Positions 33,626-44,477 are shown, counted from the first letter of the stretch. The stretch: DNA of 64,000 nucleotides from Desulfoferrobacter suflitae (GCF_022603395.1 NZ_JAIBKA010000005.1:124001-188000); one strand, 5' to 3'. The notes: a model not told the origin generated them from the sequence alone. Translations and numbers: made by a program.

Positions 33626-34214
33626 AACATCCCTCAACAGGATAGACTTCCTGGCCATGTGTTGGTTTCGCCGTGAGAATTTCCCGCAGCCTGTGCAGGC
33701 CTCTGTGCACACGCATTTTGGCACCGCTGATCGAAATCTCCAGGGCCGCGGCGATCTCTTCCATCGTAAGTTCTTCCCGGTACCTGAGGATGACCGCTTC
33801 CCGCTGCTCCGTGGGGAGTTGAAGCAGCGCCAGGTAAACCCCATGGGCATCCATCCGGGCGCACATGAATTCTTCCTGCTGCTGTGGGTAGTCCAGTCCC
33901 GAACATTCGGCCCATGCATCGACGTAGGAAGTTTGTGATCCCCTAGTGCTCTTTCTCAACAGATTCTTCGCCAGGTTCAAGGCAATTGTATACAGCCAGG
34001 GGAAAAACCTCCTGTCCCTTTGAAACTTATCCAATTGTTCGTAAGCCTTAATGAATGCATCTTGAGCCAGGTCCAAAGCGTCCGCCCGAGAACCGGTCAT
34101 ACGGTACATCAGGTTGAAGATCGGTTTTTCGTAGCGCTTTACCAAAGCACTGTAGGCATCGACATCTCCGGTCAAAACGGCGGAAATACATCTCTGGTCG
34201 TCAAGATCATTCAT
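33603..34214 (-). CDS. ECF-type RNA polymerase sigma factor
   Basis: A 203-residue sigma-70 family factor of the ECF class. Region 2 is DAYSALVKRYEKPIFNLMYRMTG with LAQDAFIKAYEQLDKFQ and RRFFPWLYTIALNLAKNLLR; region 4 is LLQLPTEQREAVILRYREEL then TMEEIAAALEISISGAKMRVHRGLHRLRE. It would direct transcription of a small regulon, usually including its own operon. The ATG at 34214 was used. It overlaps the following CBM48 membrane gene, a layout typical for sigma/anti-sigma pairs. Confidence 0.93.
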   Translation of the reverse strand: MNDLDDQRCISAVLTGDVDAYSALVKRYEKPIFNLMYRMTGSRADALDLAQDAFIKAYEQLDKFQRDRRFFPWLYTIALNLAKNLLRKSTRGSQTSYVDAWAECSGLDYPQQQEEFMCARMDAHGVYLALLQLPTEQREAVILRYREELTMEEIAAALEISISGAKMRVHRGLHRLREILTAKPTHGQEVYPVEGCYAKNTGR

Positions 34215-34341
34215 TCAGACGGTCATTCTCCAATCTATTATTCTTCAATGACATATACACAGATGCCAGCCATTTGGTCACAGGACCGGCACACAAATGA
34301 TCCTGCACGAACCGCGCTGTCGTACAACCACTGTAGCCGTA

Positions 34342-34734
34342 TCATTCCACAATCAAAATGCTGTTCGTCTCCCCAAATCCGTTGGATTCATTCAAAAAGG
34401 CCCCTGGGTCCGGGCGCCACAGGTGACCGTCTATTACAAACAGATACGCATAACGACCAGGAGCCAAGGTCATTACCAGGGACCAGGTGCCGTCGTATTT
34501 TTTCATACAACTGGAATCCCTGGACCAGCCGTTGAAACTACCCGCCACACAAACACTGCGTGCTCTGTCGTCCGGGTAGATGAACTGGACATCGACCCAA
34601 TCCCGTGGTGCGAAGCTCGTCCGACCTGGACCGACACAGGCCACCAGGCAACAAGTGAGGATGACCGGGAAAAATGCGGGGATAAATTTACTGGCAAGAG
34701 AGTACAAAAAGGTCCAGTGACGCTGGCATGTCAT
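34342..34734 (-). CDS. lipoprotein with CBM48 (glycogen-binding) domain
   Basis: A 130-residue protein made of a signal peptide with lipobox (ILTCCLVACVGPG) and one AMPK/CBM48-type domain: VDVQFIYPDDRARSVCVAGSFNGW, GTWSLVMTLAPGRYAYLFVIDG and WRPDPGAFLNESNGFGETNSIL. The same domain occurs in the membrane partner of the ECF sigma factor 0.7 kb downstream. It begins at ATG 34734 with AGGGGG upstream and ends 127 bp before the sigma gene. A carbohydrate-binding sensor or sink in the periplasm is inferred. No catalytic domain is present. Confidence 0.8.
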   Translation of the reverse strand: MTCQRHWTFLYSLASKFIPAFFPVILTCCLVACVGPGRTSFAPRDWVDVQFIYPDDRARSVCVAGSFNGWSRDSSCMKKYDGTWSLVMTLAPGRYAYLFVIDGHLWRPDPGAFLNESNGFGETNSILIVE

Positions 34735-34916
34735 GTGCTGCCCCCTGAGCCTGCAACCCGTCACCACATCATGCTGGACTGCGCCCCGTGAAATGGGTGC
34801 GGGAAGATGCAGAGAATTTATCGCTGGGTGACTTTTTCCAGCAAACGGCGGTAGTGGACATAGTCTTCAAAGGCACTCGATCCCGAGACCCGTAATCCAT
34901 GGTCTGATGAAAGCGC

Positions 34917-35600
34917 TCACCCGCTTCCTGCAAAAAGGCTTTTGCGTATTCGCGTGGCTTCCAGGTGGGCCTGACGGAGCGGTTGTGGAATGCGAAATCG
35001 TCCCAGGCAGCGCTCGATCAGTTTCCTGGAACTGTCCAAATCCGCCAGGTGTCCCGGAGAAATATAAATGGGTTTGACTCCGTTGCGGGAACAGAAAACG
35101 TACCCCACCTGGACGTCGTTCAACAAAAGCGGCGCGTAGTTGCCGCGCCGCAGTTCCAGTGGACGATGTTCACCGCACAGCCTGCTTTTGGCGCAACCAA
35201 TGGTAGGAATATCAAGGCACAAGCCCAAATGAGAGGCCAAGCCCAATCTGCGCGGATGAGCAATGCCCTGCCCATCGCACAAAAAAACGTCCGGGGCCCT
35301 CTTGAGTAGCCGATATGCCATGAGCAAAGGGGGGATCTCGCGAAACGAGAGCAACCCCGGCACATATGGAAAGCCGATGGGCGAAACGGCATGCACGCTT
35401 TCGAGGGGTTCCAACGATGGCCAGTGGAATGTCAAAACCACCGCCACCAGTCGATCCACCGGCTTCATATAGCTGATGTCCGAGGCCCCAAGGACCGCGA
35501 AATCTTCCGCAATGCGGCGCAACTCCACTTGTTCCGCAAGGATCCGCTGAAGCTTCACCGCCTCCCTGGGAGGCATGTTCCACTCATGAGAGCAAGTCAT
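34917..35600 (-). CDS. nfi: endonuclease V (deoxyinosine 3' endonuclease)
   Basis: Cuts DNA at the second bond 3' of deoxyinosine, part of repair of deaminated adenine. The 227 residues carry the family motifs: ASDISYMKP with a metal-binding Asp, YVPGLLSFREIPPLL, the catalytic DGQGIAHPRRLGLASHLG and IGCAKSRLCGEHRPL. The second start option, an ATG at 35576, begins MPPREAV. It lies 12 bp after nrdJ on the same strand, so they likely share the nrdJ promoter. The same frame continues beyond the UGA stop with 32 sense codons (to 34818). Confidence 0.9.
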   Translation of the reverse strand: MTCSHEWNMPPREAVKLQRILAEQVELRRIAEDFAVLGASDISYMKPVDRLVAVVLTFHWPSLEPLESVHAVSPIGFPYVPGLLSFREIPPLLMAYRLLKRAPDVFLCDGQGIAHPRRLGLASHLGLCLDIPTIGCAKSRLCGEHRPLELRRGNYAPLLLNDVQVGYVFCSRNGVKPIYISPGHLADLDSSRKLIERCLGRFRIPQPLRQAHLEATRIRKSLFAGSG

Positions 35601-35612
35601 CGTAAATGTTCT

Positions 35613-37874
35613 TTAGCTGCAGCGGGAAAATCCACACGATCGACACACGATGCAGCCGCCCTCGTGTTCTACCGAAGCACCGCAATCCGGACATGCGCCC
35701 ATTTCATCCAGAACCGATGCTATGTTGGTCTGCGCTTGGTGATTCAAGACCTTGGCGATGGCATCCGAACAGGAAACTACCTGCTCGCCGTTGCGCCAAA
35801 CGGGCGAAGGGCACCTGATTCCCATGAGCTGTTTGATGATGGACTCGGCTTTCACGCCGGAGCGGAGTGCCAGAGAAATCAGTCGACCGGTCGCCTCAAT
35901 CTGGGAATAGGCGCAACCTCCGGCTTTACCCATCTGGGCGAACACTTCACAGAACCCATATTCGTCGCTGTTGATGGTCACGTAGAGCTTGCCGCAACCG
36001 GTGTTGATCCGTTCTGTCACGCCCACCGTCTTGTCCGGCCGTGGGCGGGGCTCCACCTGAGGATATTGGGGCTTGCGTTGAATATTGAGCACCTGAACTT
36101 CGCGACTCCCGTCGCGATAAATGGTCAGGCCTTTGCACCCCAATTTGTAGGCCAGCAAATAGGCACTGCGCACATCTTCCGGAGTTGCCTTGAAGGGGAA
36201 ATTGATGGTCTTGCTAACGGCGTTGTCCGTATATTCCTGGAAGGCTGCCTGAATGCGGATGTGCCATTCGGGACTGACATCATGCGCCACCACAAACACC
36301 CGCCGCACATCTTCGGGGATTTCCATGAAACTCTTGAGGCTTCCCCGTTCGGCAATGCGCTTCATCAACTCATCGGAATAGAAGCCCCGCTCGTGGGCGA
36401 TCTTCTGGAACAGGGGGTGAACTTCCAGCAACTCCTGACCATCCAGAACCTTGCGCACAAAACTGATGGCAAACACCGGCTCGATGCCGCTCGAGCAGTT
36501 GGCAATGATGCTGATGGTCCCCGTGGGAGCAATCGTTGTGGTGGTGGCATTGCGCATGTAAGGGGTTTCCGGGCGGTCATAGACAGAGCCTGGATAGTTG
36601 GGGAAATTCCCGCGCTTTTGCGCCAGAGCGGCAGAGGCGGCCTTGGATTCCTCTTGGATAAATCGCATGACCTGTTCGGCGGTTTCGATTGCCTGCTCGC
36701 AATTGTAGGGAATTCCCAAGGCGATCAGCATGTCGGCAAAACCCATGACTCCCAGACCAATCTTTCTGTTGGCCAGTGTCATTTCTTGAATCATGGGAAG
36801 AGGATACTTGTTGACATCGATCACATTGTCCAGAAAATGGACGACGTCTCGCACCACCTGAGCCAGACGGTCATAATCGATGCGGCCGTCCTTGACCATG
36901 CGGGCGAGGTTGATTGAGCCCAAATTGCAGGACTCATAGGGAAGCAGGGGTTGCTCCCCGCACGGATTGGTACTTTCGATCTGTCCCACATGAGGAGTAG
37001 GGTTGCTGCGGTTGACGCTGTCCAGAAAAATGACGCCGGGCTCGCCGTTTTTCCACGCGGACTGGACAATCCGGTCAAAGACCTTGCGCGCCGAAAGGCT
37101 GGTCACCCGCTCGCCGGTGCGCGGATTGATCAAATCGTACTCGCCGTCTTTTTCCACAGCTTCCATGAAGGCGTCAGTTAAGGTCACGGAAATGTTAAAA
37201 TTATTCAGTCGATCGTTGTCTGTCTTGCAGGTGATGAATTTCTCAATGTCAGGATGGTCTACCCTTAAAATTCCCATGTTCGCGCCGCGGCGCGTACCCC
37301 CCTGCTTGATGGTCTCCGTAGCCGTGTCAAAAACCGTCATGAACGACACGGGTCCGCTGGCAACGCCCTGGGTGGACAGCACTTTATCGCTTTCGGGTCG
37401 GATCCTGGAAAAGGCAAACCCCGTTCCTCCGCCGCTCTTGTGAATCATGGCGGCATGCTTGATTGCCTCAAAGATGCTGTCGATGGAATCCTCCACCGGG
37501 AGCACAAAACAGGCGGAGAGCTGACCCAGGCGGCGTCCGGCATTCATCAATGTGGGGGAATTGGGGACAAAATCCAACGATCCCATCAGATTGTAGAATT
37601 TGTGAGCGGTCTCTTCCACCCGCTCGGCTTCACCATAGTTGGCATCCGCCTGTGCAATAGCCCGAGCCACCCGCCAAAACAGTTCTTCCGGAGTTTCAAT
37701 GGGTTCGCCGTGCTCGTTTTTCTTGAGATAGCGTTTGGCAAGAACCACCAAAGAATTTTCGCTCAACCGCAGGGGTGCGCGCTTCCCTGTTGCTGCGGGC
37801 CTGTTTGCAGGCGTGTTCATCTGACCACTCATATCGCTTCCCTGAGACACCGCGGATTGACCAGCATCAGTCAT
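35613..37874 (-). CDS. nrdJ: adenosylcobalamin-dependent ribonucleotide reductase (class II)
   Basis: Reduces ribonucleotides to deoxyribonucleotides using B12, so it does not need oxygen. Its 753 residues contain [11 protein letters not shown] with an active-site Cys, [26 protein letters not shown] holding the radical-site Cys and Glu, [17 protein letters not shown], and a C-terminal zinc ribbon [25 protein letters not shown]. The last Cys pair probably re-reduces the active site. The ATG at 37874 has AAGGA ten bases upstream. nfi follows within 12 bp. Confidence 0.95.
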   Translation of the reverse strand: MTDAGQSAVSQGSDMSGQMNTPANRPAATGKRAPLRLSENSLVVLAKRYLKKNEHGEPIETPEELFWRVARAIAQADANYGEAERVEETAHKFYNLMGSLDFVPNSPTLMNAGRRLGQLSACFVLPVEDSIDSIFEAIKHAAMIHKSGGGTGFAFSRIRPESDKVLSTQGVASGPVSFMTVFDTATETIKQGGTRRGANMGILRVDHPDIEKFITCKTDNDRLNNFNISVTLTDAFMEAVEKDGEYDLINPRTGERVTSLSARKVFDRIVQSAWKNGEPGVIFLDSVNRSNPTPHVGQIESTNPCGEQPLLPYESCNLGSINLARMVKDGRIDYDRLAQVVRDVVHFLDNVIDVNKYPLPMIQEMTLANRKIGLGVMGFADMLIALGIPYNCEQAIETAEQVMRFIQEESKAASAALAQKRGNFPNYPGSVYDRPETPYMRNATTTTIAPTGTISIIANCSSGIEPVFAISFVRKVLDGQELLEVHPLFQKIAHERGFYSDELMKRIAERGSLKSFMEIPEDVRRVFVVAHDVSPEWHIRIQAAFQEYTDNAVSKTINFPFKATPEDVRSAYLLAYKLGCKGLTIYRDGSREVQVLNIQRKPQYPQVEPRPRPDKTVGVTERINTGCGKLYVTINSDEYGFCEVFAQMGKAGGCAYSQIEATGRLISLALRSGVKAESIIKQLMGIRCPSPVWRNGEQVVSCSDAIAKVLNHQAQTNIASVLDEMGACPDCGASVEHEGGCIVCRSCGFSRCS

Positions 37875-37956
37875 AATGATTATATCCTTTTTTGATGCAA
37901 AACAAATACTTAAAGAAAACTATGCAGACTCGATCATGCTCCTTCAATGAGGCCTC

Positions 37957-37984
37957 ATGATAGGGGAAATGAAGAGGCTGTCAA
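37957..37984 (-). promoter_or_regulatory. strong candidate sigma-70 promoter for nrdJ
   Basis: On the minus strand TTGACA (complement of 37979-37984), a 16-bp spacer and TATCAT (complement of 37957-37962). The -35 box is a perfect consensus. Transcription would start near 37950, about 75 bases before the nrdJ ATG. No cobalamin riboswitch is seen in this leader. Confidence 0.6.
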
Positions 37985-38107
37985 AAATAAATTTCTATTT
38001 AAATAATGGAGGCTTCTAGACAAGGTTATGATAACTGGTCGAAAAATCCGGTCATGTTCTCGGAATATTATGGTCAAAAACTGTGCCAAAATCCATGAAA
38101 AAGTATG

Positions 38108-38119
38108 GGGGCATGATTA
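38108..38119 (+). repeat. direct repeat, copy 1, upstream of dnaK
   Basis: GGGGCATGATTA, repeated exactly 34 bases downstream at 38142-38153. Confidence 0.6.
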
Positions 38120-38128
38120 ATTTACCCA

Positions 38129-38157
38129 TTGAAATTTGTCAGGGGCATGATTATTCA
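38129..38157 (+). promoter_or_regulatory. candidate promoter for dnaK
   Basis: TTGAAA (38129-38134), 17 bp, TATTCA (38152-38157), 75 bp before the dnaK ATG. The second copy of the direct repeat overlaps its spacer. No CIRCE element or clear heat-shock sigma-32 site is present. Pattern match only. Confidence 0.35.
38142..38153 (+). repeat. direct repeat, copy 2, upstream of dnaK
   Basis: GGGGCATGATTA, identical to 38108-38119; it overlaps the spacer of a candidate promoter and could be an operator half. Confidence 0.6.
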
Positions 38158-38232
38158 GATTTTGAGCCTCAAGCACTCTTACAATATATTGATTTCATAA
38201 CAGAATCATTCATCCATAGGAGGACAAAGGTT

Positions 38233-40119
38233 ATGGCGAAAGCAGTAGGTATAGACTTGGGAACAACCAACTCGGTGGTGGCCATTTGGGAAAACGGAAC
38301 GGCGACGGTCATTCCCAACTCGGAAGGGTCACGCACCACGCCGTCGGTGGTGGCTTACACCGAAGACGGGCAGCGGCTGGTTGGGCAAGTGGCCCGGCGT
38401 CAAGCGATCCTCAATCCGAGCGCAACGGTTTATTCCGCCAAGCGTTTTGTGGGCCGTAAGTGGGGCGAAGTGGATGAAGAGTCGAAAATTGTCTCTTACC
38501 AGGTGGTGCGCGGACCCAACGAAGCGGTGCGCTTCGATATTCGTGGCAGGCAGGTCGCCCCGGAGGAGTCTTCCGCGCTGGTATTGCGAAAACTGGTCGA
38601 CGATGCCTCCAAGTATCTGGGAGAAAAAGTCACCGAGGCGGTCATTACCGTACCCGCCTATTTCAATGATGCTCAGCGCCAGGCCACCAAGGATGCCGGA
38701 GAAATCGCCGGGCTCAAAGTACTGCGCATCATAAACGAGCCCACTGCTGCAGCGCTGGCCTACGGGCTGGAAAAGAAGAAAAACGAAACCATCCTTGTGT
38801 TCGACCTGGGTGGTGGGACCTTTGACGTCTCCATCCTGGATGTCGGAGAAGGAGTCTGTGAAGTACGCTCCACATCGGGCGACACGCATCTGGGCGGCGA
38901 CGATTTTGATAAGCGGGTCGTCGATTGGCTGGCGGACGAGTTCAAGAAAGACGCAGGAATTGACATCAGACAAGATCGACAGGGGCTCCAGCGACTTTAC
39001 GAGGCTGCGGAAAAAGCCAAAGTGGAGCTTTCAAGCGCCACCGAAACCCAGGTCAATCTGCCTTTCATCACCGCTGATGCCACCGGTCCCAAGCACTTGG
39101 TGATGAAGTTGACGCGAGCCAAGTTCGAGGACTTGACCCATGATCTGGTGCAGCGCTGCATGAAACCGGTGGAGCAGGCCCTGGCGGACGCCAGATTGAC
39201 CGCCAAGGACATTGATGAAGTCATTCTGGTGGGCGGATCCACACGCATTCCCGCGGTCCAGGAGTTGGTCAAAAAGCTGACGGGAGGAAAACAGCCCAAT
39301 ATGAGTGTCAATCCGGACGAGGTGGTGGCCGTCGGCGCAGCAGTCCAAGCGGCGGTACTTAAAGGAGAAGTGGAAGATGTGGTGCTGCTGGACGTGACAC
39401 CACTCTCCCTTGGCGTCGAGACGTTGGGTGGGGTGATGACCAGACTCATCGAGCGCAACACAACGATCCCGGCACGGCGCGAAGAAATCTTTTCCACCGC
39501 GGAAGACAACCAGACGGCGGTCGACATTGTGGTCCTTCAGGGGGAAAGGGAAATGGCAAGGGATAACCGTGTGCTGGGACGTTTCAGGCTGGAAGGCATT
39601 CGCCCTGCCCCGCGGGGAATTCCGCAGGTCAAGGTGACCTTCGATATTGACGCCAACGGGATACTCAATGTCACGGCACGTGACCAGGAGACCGGCAAGG
39701 AACAAAGAGTCACCATTTCGGAATCGACCAACCTGCCCAAGGATGAAGTGGAGCGTATGGTTAACGATGCTCAATCCCACGCCGCGGAAGACAGGAAGCG
39801 GCGGGAAACGATCGAGGCCAGAAACCAGGCGGACGGTCTGGCATATCAGTTGGAGCGCACCATGAGCGACCTGGGCGATAAAGTCCCCGCCCATGAAAAG
39901 GCGCGCTCGGAGCAGCTCATAGAGGAAACCCGCAAGGCCGTAAAAGATGAAAGCGTAGGTAAGGAGCGTTATCAGCAGCTGGCCAGCGACCTGCAGCAGG
40001 CGTTGCAGATGATTGCTGCGGCTGCGTATCAACAGGCGGGAGCAGGCGGCCAGCAGCCGGGCCAGCAGAAGCCCAGAGAAGAGGAAGACGTTATTGACGC
40101 CGAATATACCGAAAAATAA
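38233..40119 (+). CDS. dnaK: chaperone protein DnaK (Hsp70)
   Basis: ATP-dependent chaperone of 628 residues. The actin-like ATPase domain shows [11 protein letters not shown] (6-16), [35 protein letters not shown] and [14 protein letters not shown]; the linker and substrate domain follow from [17 protein letters not shown] Gly/Gln-rich tail ends in [13 protein letters not shown], the usual co-chaperone anchoring end. AGGAGG stands in front of the ATG at 38233; the open frame extends upstream to 38083 by chance. cbpA, cbpM and clpB follow on the same strand. Confidence 0.95.
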   Translation: MAKAVGIDLGTTNSVVAIWENGTATVIPNSEGSRTTPSVVAYTEDGQRLVGQVARRQAILNPSATVYSAKRFVGRKWGEVDEESKIVSYQVVRGPNEAVRFDIRGRQVAPEESSALVLRKLVDDASKYLGEKVTEAVITVPAYFNDAQRQATKDAGEIAGLKVLRIINEPTAAALAYGLEKKKNETILVFDLGGGTFDVSILDVGEGVCEVRSTSGDTHLGGDDFDKRVVDWLADEFKKDAGIDIRQDRQGLQRLYEAAEKAKVELSSATETQVNLPFITADATGPKHLVMKLTRAKFEDLTHDLVQRCMKPVEQALADARLTAKDIDEVILVGGSTRIPAVQELVKKLTGGKQPNMSVNPDEVVAVGAAVQAAVLKGEVEDVVLLDVTPLSLGVETLGGVMTRLIERNTTIPARREEIFSTAEDNQTAVDIVVLQGEREMARDNRVLGRFRLEGIRPAPRGIPQVKVTFDIDANGILNVTARDQETGKEQRVTISESTNLPKDEVERMVNDAQSHAAEDRKRRETIEARNQADGLAYQLERTMSDLGDKVPAHEKARSEQLIEETRKAVKDESVGKERYQQLASDLQQALQMIAAAAYQQAGAGGQQPGQQKPREEEDVIDAEYTEK

Positions 40120-40135
40120 GAATAACGTGCAGACG

Positions 40136-40179
40136 GCCCAATAACCGCTTGGTGCGAGGCGGCAGGCCGCCCATTGGGC
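40136..40179 (+). terminator. GC-rich hairpin after dnaK
   Basis: GCCCAAT (40136-40142) pairs with ATTGGGC (40173-40179), enclosing GGCGGCAGGCCGCC which can fold on itself. Only a short T stretch follows, so termination would be partial. The gap to cbpA is 266 bp. Confidence 0.35.
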
Positions 40180-40385
40180 TTTGGCCCTCGGCCTTGACTT
40201 TTGTACTGCAACGTTCCATAGCTAGTCTTCATCCGCACACCGCTTCAACGCATACGGGACCGGCACATGTATTCGTCAGTTCCTGCGTTATCCCCCGTGC
40301 CGGCAGCAGCGTGGCGCGGATGATCATCGGTCCCTGGTTGACAGATTTGCAGCAGAACCACCAAAAGAGGTTTGAGCGGGGAAAT

Positions 40386-41366
40386 ATGGCAGTAAAATTC
40401 AGAGACTATTACGAAATACTGGGGGTGCCTCGAACCGCAACCCAGGAGGAGATCCAACGGGCTTACCGCAAGCTTGCCAGAAAGCTCCATCCGGATGTCA
40501 ACAAGGCGTCGGACGCGGAAGAAAAATTCAAAGAGCTTGGGGAAGCCTACGAGGTATTGAAAGACCCTGATAAACGCCAGAAATACGACCAGCTTGGCGC
40601 CCACTGGAAGGATGGTCAGGATTTCAGGCCCCCACCGGGATGGGAGACTCATTTTGACTTCGGCACAGGCGCAGGAGCAGGCCCCGCGGGATTTGAATGG
40701 TCGGGGGCCGGAGGCTTCAGCGATTTTTTTGAAGCGCTTTTCGGCGGTGCCGGCGGCTTTCATCAGACCCGCCGCGGCGGTCCTCGACAGAGGCCGGTAT
40801 GGCGCCAGGACGGGGTTGATCAGTCAGCCACCGTGAGGATATCATTGGAAGATGCTTATCATGGAGCGACCAAACCCATCACCCTGCAAACCCAAAGCCT
40901 GACTCCAGACGGAAGGGTTTCCGTTCAGGAAAAGAGTTACGAGGTCAAAATACCCGCGGGTATTCTCCCCGGCCAGAAGATCCGCCTGAGCGGACAGGGC
41001 GGTGAAGGGTCGGGAGGGGGCCGCCGAGGGGACCTGCTCTTGAAAGTCGAGATAGACCCTCATCCCATCTATCGACTGGAAGGCAGGGATTTGTACATGG
41101 ATCTCCCCATAACGCCGTGGGAAGCCGTCCTTGGAACCGAAGTGCAGCTGTCGACACTTTCCGGTCCACTCACGCTGAAGGTGCCGCCCGGTACCCAAAA
41201 CGGCAGGAAACTTCGTTTCCGCGGGAAGGGCATGCCCGGTTCCAGAGGGACTGCCGGGAATCTTTACGCGGTGGTGACGGTCGTCGTACCAACCAAGCCC
41301 TCCCAGCGTGAACAGGAATTGTTCGAAGAGCTCGCAAAAACTTCGCAATTCAACCCGAGGCGTTGA
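40386..41366 (+). CDS. cbpA: DnaJ-like co-chaperone CbpA (Hsp40 class II)
   Basis: A J-protein that stimulates DnaK ATPase. The J domain (about 6-70) has the HPD motif in [10 protein letters not shown]; then a Gly/Phe-rich region ([24 protein letters not shown]) and two C-terminal substrate-binding domains with [15 protein letters not shown] and [17 protein letters not shown]. No Cys-rich zinc region is present, which separates it from DnaJ and supports CbpA. The ATG at 40386 follows GGGGAA. cbpM begins 21 bp downstream. Confidence 0.92.
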   Translation: MAVKFRDYYEILGVPRTATQEEIQRAYRKLARKLHPDVNKASDAEEKFKELGEAYEVLKDPDKRQKYDQLGAHWKDGQDFRPPPGWETHFDFGTGAGAGPAGFEWSGAGGFSDFFEALFGGAGGFHQTRRGGPRQRPVWRQDGVDQSATVRISLEDAYHGATKPITLQTQSLTPDGRVSVQEKSYEVKIPAGILPGQKIRLSGQGGEGSGGGRRGDLLLKVEIDPHPIYRLEGRDLYMDLPITPWEAVLGTEVQLSTLSGPLTLKVPPGTQNGRKLRFRGKGMPGSRGTAGNLYAVVTVVVPTKPSQREQELFEELAKTSQFNPRR

Positions 41367-41387
41367 TTTAGAGGAGGACAGGTCCCC

Positions 41388-41711
41388 ATGGTTGAAAAAC
41401 GCCAATATCTCATGGTTCGGTTGAGGAGGACCCCAGGGGTTGCTCCTTATCTGAACACGACCGAGGTGGCATCACGGTGCGGCATACATCCGGAATTGAT
41501 CGAACGTTTCGTGCATCTTGGTCTCATTGACCCGAGTGGACACGCCGGAGGGGAATTCATATTCAGATTGGAAGTGGTGCCCCTGATTAGAAAAATCATC
41601 CGACTGCGCAATCATTTGGGAATCAATTATGCGGGCATTGGGCTCGTGCTGGAATTGATGACGCGCATCGAAGAGCTGGAAGAGAAGCTGCAGGAGCTGA
41701 TGGGGGAATAA
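41388..41711 (+). CDS. cbpM: CbpM-type modulator of CbpA (MerR-like fold)
   Basis: A 107-residue protein with the helix-turn-helix-like region of the MerR/CbpM fold: LNTTEVASRCGIHPELIERFVHLGLIDP, followed by IFRLEVVPLIRKIIRLRNHLGINYAGIGLVLELM and a coiled-coil end (RIEELEEKLQELM). Next to cbpA and with this length it fits CbpM, which binds the J domain and tunes CbpA. AGGAGG precedes the ATG. An alternative is a heat-shock repressor of the HspR type; the MerR-like fold is shared by both. Confidence 0.8.
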   Translation: MVEKRQYLMVRLRRTPGVAPYLNTTEVASRCGIHPELIERFVHLGLIDPSGHAGGEFIFRLEVVPLIRKIIRLRNHLGINYAGIGLVLELMTRIEELEEKLQELMGE

Positions 41712-41858
41712 TGCTCAGCAGCACCTCCCATCGTTGGTACACGGCGCATCGACGCGTCCGCCCGGGTTGAATTCATCGGGATGCCGTTTTCATCTACACT
41801 GCATCGCGCTTCGACCCAGGGCGACAATTAATATACCAAAGGAGGAACACCCAAGGAG

Positions 41859-44477
41859 ATGGATCTCAATAAATTCACTGTCAAATCACAGGAAGCACTG
41901 CAACAGGCTCAGACCAAAGCCATCCGTTACGGCCACGTCGAGGTGGATGGCGAACACCTGATGCTGGCGCTGCTCGAACAACCGGAAGGACTGGTACCGG
42001 GCCTTCTTAAAAGAATGGAAATCCCCGTCGATGAGTTGCACCGGCGGGTGCAAGAGGAGCTTGAAAGGAAACCGCGCATAAGCGGACCGGGAGTGGAAGC
42101 CGGCAAAGTTTACATCACGCAGCGTCTGAATACGCTGCTCGCCAAGGCTCAGGATGAAGCCGATCACCTGAAGGACGAGTATGTGTCGGTTGAACATTTG
42201 CTGCTCGCCTTCGCGGGCGAGGGAAGTGCAACCCCGGCCGGGCGAATTCTACAGCAGTTTGGAGTCACACGCGATCTGGTGCTCAAGACCCTGACCTCGG
42301 TGCGCGGCCACCAGCGCGTCACCAGTGCGTCTCCGGAAACCACCTACGAGGCCCTGCAAAAGTACGGCAGGGACCTGGTGCAAGAATCGAGGACCAATAA
42401 GCTGGACCCCGTAATCGGCCGGGATTCGGAAATTCGCCGTGTGATCCGCATCCTCAGTCGAAAGACCAAGAATAATCCAGTGTTGATCGGTGATCCCGGC
42501 GTTGGTAAGACGGCCATTGTCGAGGGACTGGCTCATCGTATCGTGCGCGGGGATGTCCCCGAAGGACTCAAGAACAGGACCCTGTTTGCCCTCGATATGG
42601 GTTCCCTGGTTGCCGGCGCAAAGTATCGCGGCGAGTTTGAAGAACGACTCAAGGCGGTCCTTCAGGAAATCAAGGAATCTGAAGGACAGATCATCCTGTT
42701 CATCGATGAGTTGCACACCATCGTCGGGGCCGGCAAGGCGGAAGGTGCCATCGATGCGGGCAACATGCTCAAGCCCATGCTCGCTCGTGGAGAACTGCAC
42801 TGCATCGGCGCAACGACTCTCAACGAATATCGCAAATACATAGAAAAAGACGCCGCTTTGGAAAGGCGATTTCAGCCGGTGCTGGTAGATCAGCCGAGCG
42901 TCGAGGATACCATTTCGATCCTGCGGGGGCTCAAGGAACGCTTCGAAGTGCATCACGGCGTAAAGATTCAGGACAGTGCACTGGTGACGGCCGCTGTCTT
43001 GTCCAACAGATACATCACCGACCGCTTTTTGCCGGATAAGGCAATCGATCTGGTCGATGAGGCCTGCGCCATGATTCGCACCGAAATCGATTCGATGCCC
43101 GCCGATCTGGATGAAGCGACCCGACGGGTCATGCAACTGGAAATCGAGGAAGCGGCCCTCAAGAAAGAGCGCGACAGGGCGAGTCAGGAACGGCTCGAGG
43201 CATTGCGCAAGGAACTTGCTGAAATCCGCGCCAAAGCCGACGCCATGAAGGCCCAGTGGGAAACAGAAAAGCAAGGCATCAAAAGAGTTCAGGCCCTGCG
43301 TGAGGAAATCGAGAAGACGCGGCACCGCATCGAAGCGGCGGAGCGTGCTTACGATTTAAACCTGGTGGCCCAGTTGCGCCACGGCGAATTGCCGGAGCTG
43401 GAACGGCGCCTGAAAAGTGAAGAAGAACGCCTGGCCAGCAAGCAGAGCGGTAGTCGCCTGTTGCGGGAAGAGGTGACGGAGGAAGAGATTGCCGATATCG
43501 TTTCGCGCTGGACCGGCATCCCTGTGAGCAAACTGGTTGAGGGAGAACGCGACAAACTCCTGCGCCTGGATGAAATCCTGCACAGGCGCGTGATCGGGCA
43601 GGACGAAGCCGTGCAACTGGTGGCCGATGCTGTGCTGCGAGCCAGGTCCGGCATCAAGGATCCCAGGCGCCCCATCGGATCATTCATCTTTCTCGGCCCG
43701 ACCGGCGTGGGCAAGACCGAACTGGGCAAGACCCTGGCCGAAGCACTGTTTGACTCCGAAGATAACATCGTGCGTGTGGACATGAGTGAATACCAGGAAA
43801 GACACACCGTATCGCGCCTGATTGGAGCTCCCCCGGGGTATGTCGGCTACGAGGAAGGCGGCCAGCTGACCGAAGCGGTGCGGCGCAAACCCTACAGCGT
43901 TATTCTCTTTGACGAAATCGAGAAAGCACATCAGGACGTCTTCAATGTCCTGCTGCAGATCCTCGATGACGGTCGGGCCACCGATGCACAAGGACGCACC
44001 GTTGATTTCAAGAACACGGTCATCATCATGACCAGTAATATCGGATCACACTACCTGTTGGAAGGAGTGACGGACCAAGGGGAGATTTCTCAGGAAGCGC
44101 GCGACCACGTGATGAAGGACCTGAGGCGGCATTTCAGGCCGGAATTCCTCAATCGGGTCGACGACATTGTTTTGTTTAAGCCACTCACCCTGGACGAAGT
44201 GAAACAGATCGTCGGCCTGCTGGCTCAGGATTTGACCAGGCGCCTCAAGGACCGGCGCATCAAGTTGGACATAAGCGACGGTGCCCGCGAGTTCATCGCC
44301 AAAGCCGGCTACGATCCCGTCTATGGGGCCAGGCCTTTGAAGCGCTATCTCCAGCACCAACTGGAGAGCCGCATCGGCCGCGCGTTGATCGCCGGATCCG
44401 TGCCGGACGGCTCAACCATTCATGTCAATGTGCAAAACGACGAACTGGTGGTGACTCATACCGAGCCCGAACGATAG
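41859..44477 (+). CDS. clpB: ATP-dependent disaggregase ClpB (Hsp100)
   Basis: An 872-residue hexameric disaggregase that works with DnaK to dissolve protein aggregates. It has the double Clp N-domain (about 1-150), AAA1 with GDPGVGKTA and Walker [15 protein letters not shown], a long coiled-coil middle domain (about 410-525, [18 protein letters not shown]), AAA2 with GPTGVGKTE and [17 protein letters not shown], and the C-terminal D2-small domain. The middle domain distinguishes ClpB from ClpA and ClpC. The ATG has GGAGG plus AAGGAG upstream. Confidence 0.95.
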   Translation: MDLNKFTVKSQEALQQAQTKAIRYGHVEVDGEHLMLALLEQPEGLVPGLLKRMEIPVDELHRRVQEELERKPRISGPGVEAGKVYITQRLNTLLAKAQDEADHLKDEYVSVEHLLLAFAGEGSATPAGRILQQFGVTRDLVLKTLTSVRGHQRVTSASPETTYEALQKYGRDLVQESRTNKLDPVIGRDSEIRRVIRILSRKTKNNPVLIGDPGVGKTAIVEGLAHRIVRGDVPEGLKNRTLFALDMGSLVAGAKYRGEFEERLKAVLQEIKESEGQIILFIDELHTIVGAGKAEGAIDAGNMLKPMLARGELHCIGATTLNEYRKYIEKDAALERRFQPVLVDQPSVEDTISILRGLKERFEVHHGVKIQDSALVTAAVLSNRYITDRFLPDKAIDLVDEACAMIRTEIDSMPADLDEATRRVMQLEIEEAALKKERDRASQERLEALRKELAEIRAKADAMKAQWETEKQGIKRVQALREEIEKTRHRIEAAERAYDLNLVAQLRHGELPELERRLKSEEERLASKQSGSRLLREEVTEEEIADIVSRWTGIPVSKLVEGERDKLLRLDEILHRRVIGQDEAVQLVADAVLRARSGIKDPRRPIGSFIFLGPTGVGKTELGKTLAEALFDSEDNIVRVDMSEYQERHTVSRLIGAPPGYVGYEEGGQLTEAVRRKPYSVILFDEIEKAHQDVFNVLLQILDDGRATDAQGRTVDFKNTVIIMTSNIGSHYLLEGVTDQGEISQEARDHVMKDLRRHFRPEFLNRVDDIVLFKPLTLDEVKQIVGLLAQDLTRRLKDRRIKLDISDGAREFIAKAGYDPVYGARPLKRYLQHQLESRIGRALIAGSVPDGSTIHVNVQNDELVVTHTEPER

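Noticed and set aside
35391-36917. 508-codon plus-strand frame
   Set aside because: Antisense to nrdJ, which has full class II reductase motifs; long antisense frames are common in GC-rich coding DNA.
37875-38232. Cobalamin riboswitch or CIRCE element in the nrdJ-dnaK gap
   Set aside because: No B12-box and no TTAGCACTC/GAGTGCTAA pair could be found; only a sigma-70 promoter and a direct repeat.
39031-40032. 333-codon minus-strand frame within dnaK
   Set aside because: Shadow of dnaK; no independent evidence.
42249-43325. 358-codon minus-strand frame within clpB
   Set aside because: Shadow of clpB; translation shows no family pattern.
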